Below are positions 1 to 11,793 of a stretch of DNA of 22,500 bases, in pieces. Location: the NCBI GenBank assembly GCA_016946835.1, contig JACVTC010000159.1, positions 112,501-135,000 of the forward strand. The letters are read 5' to 3'. The position numbers were made by a program, and so were the translations under genes. The DNA is from Neocallimastix lanati (nom. inval.). Its lineage: Eukaryota; Neocallimastigomycota; Neocallimastigomycetes; Neocallimastigales; Neocallimastigaceae. Under the pieces are notes generated by a model. It did not search any database, had not been told where the DNA came from, and was given only the letters and a program-made list of their open reading frames with translations. Position 1 is the first letter of the stretch. Each line of letters starts with the position of its first letter.

Positions 1-865
1 ATTCATTAATGATTTCTTTCTCTCATTTAATATAGTTTGTAAAATAATAATATTGTTTATATATTTCTCATAATGTTTAATATTGTTAATTATTATTTCT
101 TTTTTATTTTTACTTCTTAAAATAAGTTCATATCATATTTTAAAATTTACCATTTTGAACTGTTTGACTTGTAACATACTGATATTATTATTAACATATA
201 AATTAAAATTATAATAAAATATATATTTATAAATTCAATTAGTTTAAATATTTATTTTTTTTTTTCTTTAAAATATATAAATAAATAAATATCAATACTT
301 CTTAGAGTTTCCAATACATACAACCATTTTCTATTCCAATCTTAAATGTAAGCTATTATAAATGAAAAAGAAAAATTGTATTTATTAAATTTTTTATATT
401 TTTTATTATTTTTTTTTAAATTATTTTATATTAAATTAAATTTATATTATATGATCAAATAAAAATCAAATAAAAAAAAATTTTTTGGCATTGAATATAA
501 ATCAAAAAAATGTAAAATACATTTAAGAAATTATTTCAAGAAATAACATCATAATAACAAATTATTATATCATAAATAAATAAATAAATAAAATAATAAT
601 AATAATAAATAATTAATTGAATGAATAAATAATAAATAATTGAATAAATAAATTAATAATAATAAATAATAAATAATAAATAATAAATGATAAATGATAA
701 ATAATTAATAATAAATAATTAATAATAAATAATAAATATTAAATATTAAATAATTGAATAATAAATAATTAAATAATAAATAATAAATAATAAATAGTAA
801 ATAATAAATAATAAATAATAAATAATAAATAATAAATAACAAATAATAAATAATAATTTTTTAAT
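1..865. other. A/T-rich intergenic DNA, no gene seen
   Basis: I see no coding segment in either direction. The sequence is almost pure A/T with short T and A runs, and it ends in a long AAT-based repeat that abuts the end of the retroelement relic at about 866. Confidence 0.7.
580..858. repeat. Imperfect AAT/AAATAAT repeat tract
   Basis: Roughly 280 bases of imperfect AAATAAT and AAAT units, interrupted by TGAA and TTAA variants. It sits directly at the truncated 3' side of the minus-strand retroelement relic, so it may mark where the element broke off or where repeat expansion replaced it. Confidence 0.85.
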
Positions 866-2345
866 AGGGATAACTGTAATGGTACTGTCGTTTGTAAAAA
901 AATTTCCAGTTATTTTATAATCATTTTTAATTTATTGGTTAATAGAGAGAAAAGCTTTACCATCCTTGGAAGCCATAAACCATGAGAATTCTAATTTAGT
1001 TAATTTAAAGCCACTTAAGTAAGTCTTACTTACATTTTTATGAGTAATAAACTTTCTTTAACTTTATCGGAGTGTCATTGATTGTTCCTTCAAAAATTCC
1101 AACACCTTCAATTGTGCATGTTGTATTATTTACACATTTCATTTTTACATTTTCTTCCTTAAAGTTTTTTTAAGTATGCTCTGATTACTAGTAAGATGCT
1201 CTGAACAATAGGAATTAAAAAAGTCCAGAAAGGGTAATCATTTTTATTTTGCCTTTTATTAAGGTCTTCGATACTATTAATGTATTTATTTTTTTCATCA
1301 TAATTGATTATTTCATTTAATTTTTTTTTTAGTTGATTTGATTACTTCAATTGAGCTTTCATTATGAATTACTTATTTACAGTTTGCTTCTATTTGGAAA
1401 TCATCTTTTTATTTCTTCGTAGCATAGGTTCATCTTCATTAATAACTAAGTATGAGAAAAAATCTTTCTTGGTTCCTTTTTTAAGATTCTTTTTTAGGTT
1501 CTTCAAGAATTCCTTTAAAATTTTTAGATTATGCATTATATCTACACTTATCAAGTGAGTGTGTATATAAATTTACAGATATAGCAATATTTTTTTTGTA
1601 TTTTCATTTTTAAATATTTTAATTTGAACTTGGATTAATTGTTAATGTTTTTTTTTTTAATATAATCAATATCCATCATATTATCTTTTTTGATAGGTCT
1701 ATTTACTTTTCTAAGTTTCTTTATTGAATCATCTCTTTTGTGGATATACGCTAATAGTCTAACTGAGTTTGAAACTTCTTCAATAATATTTTCATTGTTT
1801 TCATTTTGGTTAATAACCACAATAAGTTCTAAACTTTCAGGAATAGCATTTATGATATAATTTAATTTTTCCCAGTCATCAAGAGTAAATCCCTTATCAC
1901 CAATAATGTTAAAAGATATCATTAATTTTGTTTAATGCATCAGTACATTCACTGTAGTTTTTAGCTTTTAAAATTATTTAATTTGTTCATCCAGTGTGTC
2001 ATTCCTTTTGTATTATTATTATCATAGTACTTTTTAAGATTTGCCATGACAAGATTGGGTTTTTTCTCAATGTTCTTGATTTTAATTGCGACATCATCGG
2101 TTAAGCTGTTAGATAAAATTGAATATGCCTTTTTTTTTTGTTTTCTATGGCCGTATTTAAATCTTCAGTGGTTGCCTTTTTATCTTTTTATCCTGTACCT
2201 TTTGCTCCAACTTCCATGATGATATCCTTCTCGAGATATTGTCCGAGGTTTTCGCTCATAAGAACATTTTTTAATTTCCATTTCCAGGTTTCATAGTAAG
2301 ATCCATTAAGTTTTTCTTTCTCAGAGAGATTTAAACTGTTTGTCA
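866..2345 (-). pseudogene. Decayed Ty1/copia-like gag-protease polyprotein
   Basis: Read on the minus strand from an ATG at 2345, this stretch shows the order of a copia-type polyprotein, broken by stops and frameshifts. The N-terminus has the copia gag signature L-N-G-x-x-Y-x-x-W (about 2312-2283). An in-frame TAA lies at 2188-2190 and a frameshift at an A-run near 2130-2139. Further gag-like sequence is open from 1922 to 1635 (includes NAIPESLELIVVI). A zinc-knuckle-like C-x2-C-x5-H-x4-C lies at about 1590-1545. A protease-like segment near 1228-1184 ends in SEHLTSN, with the D-S-G triad spoiled. A pre-integrase-like stretch (VGIFEGTINDTPIKLKKVYY, about 1110-1045) is followed after a frameshift by LSGFKLTKLEF. 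Nothing resembling integrase, reverse transcriptase or RNase H follows: the relic ends at the AAT tract. I see no LTR for it. The family assignment comes from motif order; the precise element name is unknown. Confidence 0.8.
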
Positions 2346-2891
2346 TTTTTAGCGCTTAGTTAAGTCTAATTGAGACTCTTAATCTAAAATAAAAATTAAT
2401 AATTGTTTTTGTTAAAATATAAACTTTATTTATTAATATATAAAATATATTAAGGTAATTACATATTTACAAATTTTAGGAAAATCTAGATTATTTACAC
2501 TAAATGTGGCTTATATAATAAATAATGAAATTTGTTAAGCAATAAAAATAATATATTTCAAATTTATTATTTTTATTAATTTATTTATTTCAATTTATTT
2601 TACATTCATTATATTTTAATTTCTTTATATTCTAACATTTATAACTTTATATAATCCAATATTCATACAATAATCTTTAACTAAAAAATTAATTAAAAGA
2701 TTATTGTATAAATCTCTAATATTACTATTTTAAAATAATAATAATAATAAAATAAAAAGAATCGTTTATATAATAAAAAGAAAATAAGTAAAAAAAAAAA
2801 AAAAAAAAAAAGAAATACATTAAAATATTAAAATATTAAAATTTGAATACTGATAAGTTTTGTTAAATATAAAACTTGTAAATATTTCAAC

Positions 2892-2969
2892 ATAATTAAC
2901 TATTAAATATCAAAAATAAAAATTATGATAATAATTAACTATTAAATATCAAAAATAAAAATTATGATA
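2892..2969. repeat. Perfect 39-bp tandem duplication
   Basis: The 39 bases at 2892-2930 recur without change at 2931-2969. The unit begins ATAATTAACTATTAAATATC. Its unit is not itself a simple repeat, so this looks like a recent local duplication in non-coding DNA. Confidence 0.9.
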
Positions 2970-3196
2970 ATGGTTTCTTCTTTATATTCCTTTTATTATT
3001 ATAATTATTATAATAATAATTATTATTATTATTTAATATAATGATAAATAATTTATAAAGAAATAAATAATTAATAATCATAACAAGAGTATTTGTATTA
3101 TTAATTAAGGACATTAAAAATTATAATAATAAAATTTTCTTTTTTTTTAAATTAAATAAAATAAACTGATTAAATTTTTTTTTTTAAAAGTCTTTT

Positions 3197-3235
<39 letters not shown>

Positions 3236-3430
3236 TTATAAGTTATTTTATATATTTTTATATTTATTTATGTTATTTCATACTCGTTATATACTTGATA
3301 TATTTATTAACATTGCTATTCATAATTAAAGGAATTTTCATATCATTAAAAACGTTTTTTTTTTTTTTTTTTTTGTATATTATTAAAAATATATATATAC
3401 TTTTTATATAAATTTCAAAGTATTTAAAAA

Positions 3431-3464
<34 letters not shown>

Positions 3465-3564
3465 AAAAGAAAAAAAAAATTATTTCGTTTCTTTTTAAAA
3501 GGTGTTTTATTTTTTTTTTAATTTTCTATTTATTTATATTTATTTGTTTTATTAAAATTTTTCT

Positions 3565-3565
<1 letters not shown>

Positions 3566-3600
<35 letters not shown>
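3566..3600. repeat. Poly(T) tract, about 35 nt
   Basis: An uninterrupted run of T, typical of the non-coding DNA of this genome. It immediately precedes the short acidic reading frame at 3601-3649. Confidence 0.9.
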
Positions 3601-3601
<1 letters not shown>

Positions 3602-3703
3602 ATAATTTCTAATGATGAAGAAGATGATGAAGATGAAGATATAAAATAAAATTTATTTTTATTTTTATTTTTTTATTATTATTATTGTTATTTTTTTTTT
3701 ATG

Positions 3704-3794
3704 TTTTATTTTATTTTATTTTATTTTATTTTATTTTATTTTATTTTATTTTATTTTATTTTATTTTATTTTATTTTATTTTATTTTATTTTAT
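3704..3794. repeat. (TTTTA)n pentanucleotide microsatellite, about 18 copies
   Basis: About 91 bases of nearly perfect TTTTA units. Pentanucleotide arrays of this length are likely to be length-polymorphic. No coding function is seen. Confidence 0.9.
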
Positions 3795-3995
3795 TTATAT
3801 TTATTACTTTTTTTTTTTTTTTTTTTTTTAATATTATTATTCTTTTTCTATTTTATTTGTAATTAGGTTATGTTAAAATGATTATGTTTTAATATATATA
3901 TTGCTTTATTTTTATATTTAATTATATATATATATATATTATTTTCTTTTTTATTTGTTATTTTTATTATTTATTATTTATTATTACTATTATTA

Positions 3996-4034
<39 letters not shown>

Positions 4035-4299
4035 TATTATTCTAAAAAATTTTTTAATTATTTATTATATAAATATTGACTACAAGTATTATCATAAATA
4101 TATAATAAAAATTAATATATATATGTATATACATATACTTTTCATTTATTATATTTTATTTTATTTTAATGTTCAAAAATTTTCCTCATAAATTAATATC
4201 TTTTTATATATTTTAGAATAGTTTTAGTTTTATTTTTATTTTTTTTTTTATTATTTTTTATTATTTTTTTTTTATTTTATTTTAATTTTTTTTTTTTTT

Positions 4300-4366
<67 letters not shown>

Positions 4367-4367
<1 letters not shown>

Positions 4368-5749
4368 CATAAATCTCTTTTAATCCATTTAGTAAATTTT
4401 TCATTCATTAACATTAATTTATTAGAGGTTGGACTTGCCACATTGGAACTGAAACCTGATTTTTTAAGTATTTTACTACCGGTACCACTACTACTACTAC
4501 CACCACCACCATTATGTTCAATTGAAGTGGTACTTGTATTACTCATAGTACTATTTCTACGAATAGGAATGGATGAGTTTTCACTTCCACCACTACCACC
4601 ACCACCATCATTTATATTGGTAATAATATTAAGATGATTGGCTCTACCATTACTACTACTATTATTACTATAGCTATTGGTATTACTATAACTATTATTA
4701 TTACCAATACTATAATTAATATTAGTATAATTATTATTAGGCATGGTATTTTGGCTGTTGTTATTATTATTAACTGATTTCGAAGTAGTATAGGGAGCAG
4801 GAGATGAAAGTGAGATCGTATGATGTTTTGCTATCATAGGGGAAGAATCTGAATTTGAAAAATTAACATTATTTCGAATCATAATACTGTTACCACTGGC
4901 TCTACGTGCTCCTTCAAAGATAGGTGGAATACCTGAAGCATTTGTTATTGAAGCAGACAAAGGACCATTTGCGGATAAAGATCGTTCTGTATCTAATTTA
5001 TTTATTAAAAGATGTTTTGGTATAAATGTATTCGCAAGAGTTGAAGAAGCTGAGGATAATGAATTTGAAAGTTGATTTGGTGTCTGTCCTACAATATTAG
5101 AAATAATATTCATGGCACTAATTTTTGTGGATGAATTAGAATTAGAATTTGAATTAGAATTAAAATTTGAATTAGAATTAGAATTTGAATTTGATCTAAC
5201 GGATGAAGGAGAATTTTCTCCCATAAGTTCTTTCATTTTTGCATTTCTAAGAATAATTCTTTTCTCATATTTATCAAGAATTGGTTGCTGTTCAGAACGC
5301 TTCAAACCTTTTAATTCTAAAATTTTTTGCAAATTAGTATAACTAGTATTTTCAGCATATAATAATTCAAAATTATTTAATAATGCATCCGGTGGATCCT
5401 TTGGAATCATAATAACCTTTAATAATGATTCAATTTTATTAACACCACTATTCAATATTTTTAAAAATCTTTAAAAAATAAAGAAAAAATAAATAAATAA
5501 ATAAATTTGAATAAAATAAGATAAAATATAAATAAAATATAAATAAAATACAAATAAAATATAAATATAAATAAAAATAAAAATAAAAATAAAAATAATA
5601 TATATATATATATTTAAAAAGTTTAATAGTAATGTTTATATTTACGAAGTAGAAGATATGGCATGTTTTGAATCTTTGTTTTTGCTTAAATTTGGAATTT
5701 TTTGAATAATAGATTTTAAAGCTAATATATCCAACAATAACTGTATTAA

Positions 5750-5798
<49 letters not shown>

Positions 5799-7848
5799 TA
5801 TTAATTTAATATTTTTTGGTAAAATTTTTTAATTTTAATAATAATGCATTATATTTTAATTTATTATATTAATTATATTTACTTGTTCAGCCCCAACAGT
5901 TGAAATTGGTTTACATTTATATATATTATTAAGATATTTGATTAAAAATGACCTAAAAACATTATATAACATCATTAATATTATTGTTATTATTTATTAT
6001 TGATTATTTTTAATTATATCATTAATTTAATATATGTATATATATATAAAAAGAGAATAATTACTCCGTAAATTTATCAACAAAAACTTTAAAATATCTA
6101 TTATTGTTAATACTTTCTTGGATGGTTTGAATATGTTTATACATATTATTTCCAATATCTGTTACATAAGAAGATTGATCACCAACGGATTCAATTGATG
6201 ACCAATTTATTTTTGCCATATAAACTAAATATGGATCTATTAAAAGCTCTAAAGTTCTTACTAATGACTTAATTGAAGAGGTGATAGTACTAATCATTTT
6301 TTTTTTTTTTAATTTTATTTTATTTTTATTATAATTTTATTATTATTTTAAAATAAATAGATTATAATCAATATAAATTTATTAATTAAAATAATCTTTT
6401 TTTTTTTTTTTTTTTCTATTAAATATTTTAATGTTTATTTAATATTATTAGTATAATTAATAAAAAAAGTTTACTTCATAAATGAATCTTGTTGGTTTGA
6501 AAAATCAATTTTTTCTTTATATTTGGTATCAATAATTTCTTTAATTCTTGTTTGAAGCTATAATAAAGAATAAATATAATTGACATTTTAGCTTATTATA
6601 TTTTAATTACATATATATTTTAATAATGGTACAAAAAAAATTTTTTTCATAATTACTTGAGATGTTGTAGTATAACAATAATCAGATGTGTTCAATATCA
6701 ATGTACATATTCTAATTTCATTATCTACAGCACTTTTTCTATCACCCCTATAATTCATTGAAATATAAATAAAATAAAAAAAAATAAAAATAAAAATAAA
6801 AATAATGAAAAAGATTAAAATAAATAAAAATTAAAAATTAAAAAATAAATAATAAAAATAATAATAACAATAGCAATAACAATAATATTAATATTATTAA
6901 TACTATTGCAATTATTTTTATAATAATTATATTGAAAAAACTTAATAATATTAAATTTACTTTGGGAGTTTGTTTGACATAAGGTTTGAATAATTCATTA
7001 AATGTTTTCCAAAGATTTCATATAAATCAAATAAAGGTTTTGAATTATTCATTTTTGATAATTGATTTAAGGCTTGACGATAAAATATGTATAATTCAGT
7101 TCCTGATGATAATAAAACAGCAGATTGATCCTCTTCGAGAATTGGTTTTGAACGATATGTATTTAACATAGAATAAATAGCTCTATATAAAATAAATTTA
7201 AGAGGAAAATAAATAGATTTATAATTAAATACATAAATTATTATAAATATGATATTTTAATTAAATATTAAAAATATTAAAATTATAGTTGAAGATTAAA
7301 TAAATATAACATATATATATATTAATATATTTCATACTTTTCTTGATCATCAGTATAAATATGTAAAAAGTCTTCAAAACAGGAAGAAATAGATTTTTTA
7401 AATGTATAATCTATTTGACTATTTGTATTAATATTTTTCTTATAAATAAAAATAATAAATTAATTAATAATAAAAAAAATAAAAAAAAATAAAAAAATAA
7501 AGTAAAAAAAAAAGTAAATTAAATCACAATTCAAAGTACGATGATTTTTTTGTAATAATATTGTAAATTATTCAATTAATAATATAACGCTTTTGTTGTT
7601 ATTATTTTAATATTTACTTTATTATTAAAACGTCTTTCCATTTTTGTTTCAAAGTTTGTAGTGTATTGAATAATTTGTAAAAGCATTTGTGAATTAAGAT
7701 CTTTGGATTTTTTCAATGATTTGATTAAACCTTCTCTAATATTTTAATTATAAAAATATATTTATATATGTTAATTATATTTAAATAATAATGAAATATA
7801 TACATTTCCACATGTAAACATTTATGTATGTATATATATATATATATA

Positions 7849-7903
<55 letters not shown>

Positions 7904-8124
7904 TTTCTAATTTACCTTGTTATATCACAGAACTTCGAACATAAATATTTACCAACTTCCCATTCTTTTGGAAATAGTTTAGAATGTTCCTCATCATAAC
8001 GTTTAAGATTATGTTTTAACCATGAATATCTTTGAGTTATACTATCTACTGAAGTAATCTATAATTATTTTTAAATATGTATATACATAAATTATTTAAT
8101 ATTTTATTATTATTTTTGAAGATG

Positions 8125-8160
<36 letters not shown>

Positions 8161-8498
8161 TGAATTCTTGAATTTCGGAATGATTAATAATAATTTTATA
8201 TAAATTAAATTTAATAATTTACTTCATCATTAGCTCTAAATATACTTTCATATTCTTGTAATTGCTGTTTACAATACCAATCTATTAATTCCTTCCTATA
8301 ATGTATATAAAATTAATAAAAAATAAATATATATATATATATGATTAAAAATTAAAATTAAATAAAATTATATAAAATGTAGATAATGTAACTATTCATA
8401 CTTTTCATTATTTCTCATTTTTTCAATAACAATACAAGCATCATTCAAATGTTCAACATTAATATTCACCATCTCATCTGAAAAACTATATATAATAT

Positions 8499-8532
<34 letters not shown>

Positions 8533-9474
8533 AAAAAAGAAAAAAAAATAAAAATTATTATTAACAACTTATCTATTTTTTTTTTTTTTTTTTTAAGAAT
8601 TATATTTAAATGTACTATTTAAATTATATATTTTGTGTATTATATTTAATTATTGTATTTTTATAATTATTATTTCATACCAAGCTTCAAATTCATTAAA
8701 TATTTGACCTTTAAGAGTTGATTGAATAGAGTTCATAGCAATATATAATTTATCAATTTGCGAAATGTTTCGATAAGTCGAAAAATAATTTAATAATTCA
8801 TATATAACCTTTTATAAATTATACATAGGTTAAAAATAATTATAATAATAATAATAATAATATAAAATAAATAAATATATTAACAATAAATATTTAAAAA
8901 ACATTCAACAAAAAAAATAATAATAATAGTTATAAATATAATAAATTCTGTATTGATTTCTTAATTCAAATTTACATCTAATAATTTAGCAGTTTCTTTA
9001 TATTGTTTCGTTGAAATCATGTTTTTTAATTGAGTAATTGCAAGACCTAATGTAATATAAAATATTTAAATAAATAGATCCATAAATAAACTTTTATCCA
9101 TAAAATAATAATAATAAAAATATTCGAAAAAAATAAAATAATTTTTATATATAATTAAGTACCAAGCATTTGCAATCTCTTTAATACAGTAATTGATGTA
9201 GTTAAATGGGTCTTAGCATAGTCTAAAGATTTTATATCTTTTGTTATATCCTGAACTAATCTTTCAGAATTATTTGCTTTTAATTTTATATTTTGCAATT
9301 TTTCATATAATTGCTGAATAAAATAATATTTATATATTGACGATATGAAATGTGAAAATAAATAAATAATAAATTTATTTTAATAACTTTTTTTATATTT
9401 ATATTTATTCTTATTCTTATTCTTATTTTTATTATTCCTATTATTATTCCTACTACTACTACTACTACTACTAC

Positions 9475-9532
<58 letters not shown>

Positions 9533-10045
9533 TTCCTAAATATAAATAATATAGTATTGAGATTTTTACTGTAATTGATTTTTTTGTTTCTTCCAATTTA
9601 AGAAATGCTTGTTGGCCAGCATCAGTTTGTGTTCTCAATAAGTCTCTTATATCTTTATCTAATTGATTAATTCTATTTTTTAAGTCTGCTAAAACATTAT
9701 CTATCGAGGCCAATGATTGTTCTTTTATTTATAATTTAATAATTTAAAAACAATATATATAATATATTTATATATTATTTGAAATATTAGCATTTTTGTT
9801 ATATCAAATCAATTTTCACGAGAAAAAAAAAAAAAAATTAAGTTTCAATTTGAACATAATAAATAAATAAAATCGGGAATAAGTTGATGAATTAAAATAA
9901 AAATTATGAAATACGAATTAAATAATATACCATGTGGAAAAATTTTATTAATATATGAAACAACTTCAAAGTCTGGTTGATTTAAAGGATCTTCTTCGCT
10001 TTTTTCCTTTAGAAATAATTCATTATATTTACTATTATTTACCAT
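4367..10045 (-). CDS. vps53: Vps53, GARP/EARP tethering complex subunit (17 exons)
   Basis: Vps53 is a core subunit of the GARP and EARP complexes, which tether endosome-derived vesicles at the trans-Golgi network and at recycling endosomes. Exons (minus strand): 10045-9931, 9721-9570, 9313-9163, 9046-8976, 8808-8681, 8485-8402, 8295-8223, 8058-7916, 7735-7618, 7438-7338, 7182-6961, 6747-6657, 6557-6475, 6289-6065, 5952-5883, 5740-5646, 5468-4367. They total 3024 nt, stay in frame at every junction and give 1007 residues. Every intron begins GTA and ends AG. Family landmarks: [12 protein letters not shown] near residue 30, [17 protein letters not shown] near 65, [12 protein letters not shown] near 122, VGDQSSYV in exon 14, [12 protein letters not shown] at the end of exon 15, LLLDILALK starting exon 16, [12 protein letters not shown] near 692-703. 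Residues 1 to about 725 align in order with Vps53_N and Vps53_C regions. Residues about 726-1007 are a low-complexity Ser/Asn/Gly tail absent from animal and yeast Vps53 as I know them. The start is the only ATG before the conserved N-terminus. The stop is TGA, uncommon in Dictyostelium. Exon borders are by hand and unconfirmed by transcripts. Confidence 0.93.
4380..5213 (-). other. Low-complexity Ser/Asn/Gly tail of Vps53
   Basis: The last 280 or so codons of vps53 encode alternating Ser-Asn repeats (about 5195-5125), Asn/Tyr/Ser-rich stretches (about 4760-4650), and Gly-Gly-Gly-Gly-Ser blocks (about 4610-4580 and 4510-4480). No domain is recognisable. Such tracts are common in Dictyostelium proteins and vary in length between strains. 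The extreme C-terminus ([16 protein letters not shown]) is more ordinary in composition and might be a short conserved end. Confidence 0.8.
7850..7903. repeat. (TTA)n microsatellite inside vps53 intron 8
   Basis: About 18 copies of TTA, preceded by an (AT)n tract at about 7830-7850. It lies wholly inside the intron spanning 7736-7915, ending a few bases before the splice donor on the minus strand. Confidence 0.9.
9449..9534. repeat. Compound (CTA)n(TTA)n microsatellite in vps53 intron 2
   Basis: A CTA/ACT run of about nine units passes directly into about 19 TTA units. It lies within the intron at 9314-9569. The in-phase change from CTA to TTA suggests one array with point changes spread along part of it. 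Confidence 0.9.
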
Positions 10046-10460
10046 TTTTTTACATTAATTTTGATTTTAAAATGTACATTTCATTCTATTTTAAAATTGT
10101 AAAGTTTATTAATATTTATTATTTTAAAATAAATAATATAAAGCTTATATATTGAAGAGTTTATTCTATAAAATATTTTTTTTTGTTTTGTTTTTTAACT
10201 TTTTTTTATTAGAGTTCAGTTTTATTTTATTTTTATTTTTTTTTATTTGTGTTTTTTAATTAATTTATTATATATATTTTATATATTTTTAATTATATCT
10301 TTATTTTTTATTTTTTTTTTTTTTACTTTTTAGAAATTAACATTTCTTTATAATCTTTTATTATTTTTATAATATTTATGTTTATTACTTTTATTAAATC
10401 AGTATATTTTATTATAAGTACAATATATTTAATTTTATTTTATTTGTTAATTCATATTAT

Positions 10461-10496
10461 TATTTATTTATTTATTTATTATTTATTTATTTATTT

Positions 10497-10572
<76 letters not shown>

Positions 10573-10577
10573 TTCCT

Positions 10578-10628
<51 letters not shown>

Positions 10629-10631
10629 TTT
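10461..10631. repeat. (TTTA)n tetranucleotide microsatellite, about 40 copies
   Basis: About 170 bases of TTTA units with a few single-base losses near the left end and one CC interruption at about 10575. It is the longest pure array in the window. It gives a spurious open frame because TTTA read in threes has no stop on this strand. Confidence 0.95.
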
Positions 10632-11032
10632 GGTACTATTTAAATTTGTAATTTAGATTTAAGAATACATAATGAAAAAAAAAATTGATACATATTTTAA
10701 ATGTTTAAACAGAAAATTCTAATATTTTTTATATAATATATATACTTATATATATATATATACTTTTTAATTATTAATTAAAATATTGATTGATAAAACA
10801 TTACAATGAACAAAGATACCGTTAAATTTGAATTTACATAAAAGTTTTAAGAAAAAAAAAAAATTCCAGTAAATTATTAAAAAGTTTATATAAAATTTGT
10901 TATTAATTAAATAATCAATAATGATTTAATAATAATTAATAAAAATAAAATCAATATATATTATACATTTATGTTTTGTTTCTTTTTAATTTTTTTTTCT
11001 ATGTAATTATTTTAATTACTATTATTCTTTAA

Positions 11033-11126
11033 TTATTTAACTTTTTCTCTCAATGAGTTTCGTTTATCTTCCATTTTTTCTTTTCTTTTTCTCATTTCAT
11101 TCATATTCCATGTTTCTTTTCCTTTT

Positions 11127-11157
<31 letters not shown>

Positions 11158-11330
11158 CTTTTTTGGACTTCTTTTTTCATTTCCTCTTCCTTTTTCATTA
11201 TTATGATCATATTATGAGTTATTGCATCTCTTTTTCAAAAACCATTTTATCTCGGTTCTAATTTTCTTACATTTTTTGAATATCTTTTGTTGAAATATTT
11301 TCAATCTTTACCATAATTCTCTAATTAGAT
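11033..11330 (-). pseudogene. Possible decayed Lys/Glu-rich coding trace
   Basis: On the minus strand, short frames with coding-like composition follow one another: a segment starting MVKIENISTKDIQKM (from about 11312), then MKKEEEMKKEVQK (about 11200-11163), then after a long A-run ETWNMNEMRKRKEKMEDKRN (about 11119-11060) ending in TAA at 11033-11035. The frame changes inside the A-run and stops fall between the first two parts. The charged, helix-prone content would suit a coiled coil. The A-rich strand easily produces Lys-rich frames by chance, so this may be no gene at all. No family is recognised. Confidence 0.25.
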
Positions 11331-11793
11331 TTCTTAAACTTAACTTTATTTAAATAAATGTTAATACATCAGACATAGCTAAGAAAAGACTAATTCTATG
11401 TTGTTTTTGAAATTTTAAAATAATATTTCTAATTGATTTTATTTTTAAATCCTAATTATATAATTTATAATTTACAAAAGATATTTTATTAACTTTTCTT
11501 AAAAAAAAAACTTTTTTTTTCATACTTTAATTGTTATTCTTTTCTATCAAATATCTTTCTCTTCTATTCAAAATATTAAATTTTATAATTATAAAAAAAT
11601 TTCAATAAAATATGTATAAAATCAAAAAATTGATTTTAAATTTTATTGGTCAAAAAATTTTAAAACTTTATTAATACAAAAAAATTTTTTTAAATTTATA
11701 AATCATTATTTGATTATAATAAAAAAAATAATAAATATAATTATTAGAAATAAAAAAAATAATTATAAAAATAAAAAAAATAAAAAAATAAAA

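Larger units (their letters stand above)
2346..4366. other. A/T-rich intergenic DNA, simple repeats only
   Basis: Between the retroelement relic and the 3' end of vps53 I find only homopolymers, (AT)n tracts (for example 3204-3231 and 4312-4339), a 39-bp tandem duplication and a long TTTTA array. A short acidic reading frame at 3601-3649 is discussed among the findings. Open frames rich in Tyr, Leu and Ile in this stretch (about 3955-4191) are translations of TTA repeats, not genes. Confidence 0.65.
10046..11793. other. Divergent intergenic region between vps53 and fhit
   Basis: The region lies between two head-to-head genes, so the promoters of both must be here, but I see no specific factor site I would defend. 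Both ends carry T- or A-rich stretches of the kind usual upstream of Dictyostelium genes. It also holds the TTTA array at 10461-10631 and a decayed Lys-rich coding trace at about 11033-11330. The long Leu-Phe-Ile-Tyr open frame at 10378-10656 is just the TTTA array translated. Confidence 0.6.

Noticed and set aside
2409-2894. TGTTAAA... to ...CAACA borders as a possible LTR for the copia-like relic
   Set aside because: Only four bases of inverted end, very A/T-rich, no second copy in the window. Chance matches are expected here.
3955-4191. 78-codon open frame with Tyr and Leu runs
   Set aside because: Produced by a TTA repeat. No coding-like composition before or after it.
5112-5342. Plus-strand frame with Glu-Leu-Glu-Phe repeats opposite the vps53 tail
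   Set aside because: It is the complement of the Ser-Asn codon repeat of vps53, whose sense frame is part of a well supported gene.
10378-10656. 92-codon open frame rich in Leu-Phe-Ile-Tyr repeats
   Set aside because: It is the direct translation of the (TTTA)n array; the repeat has no stop in this direction and no other evidence of coding.
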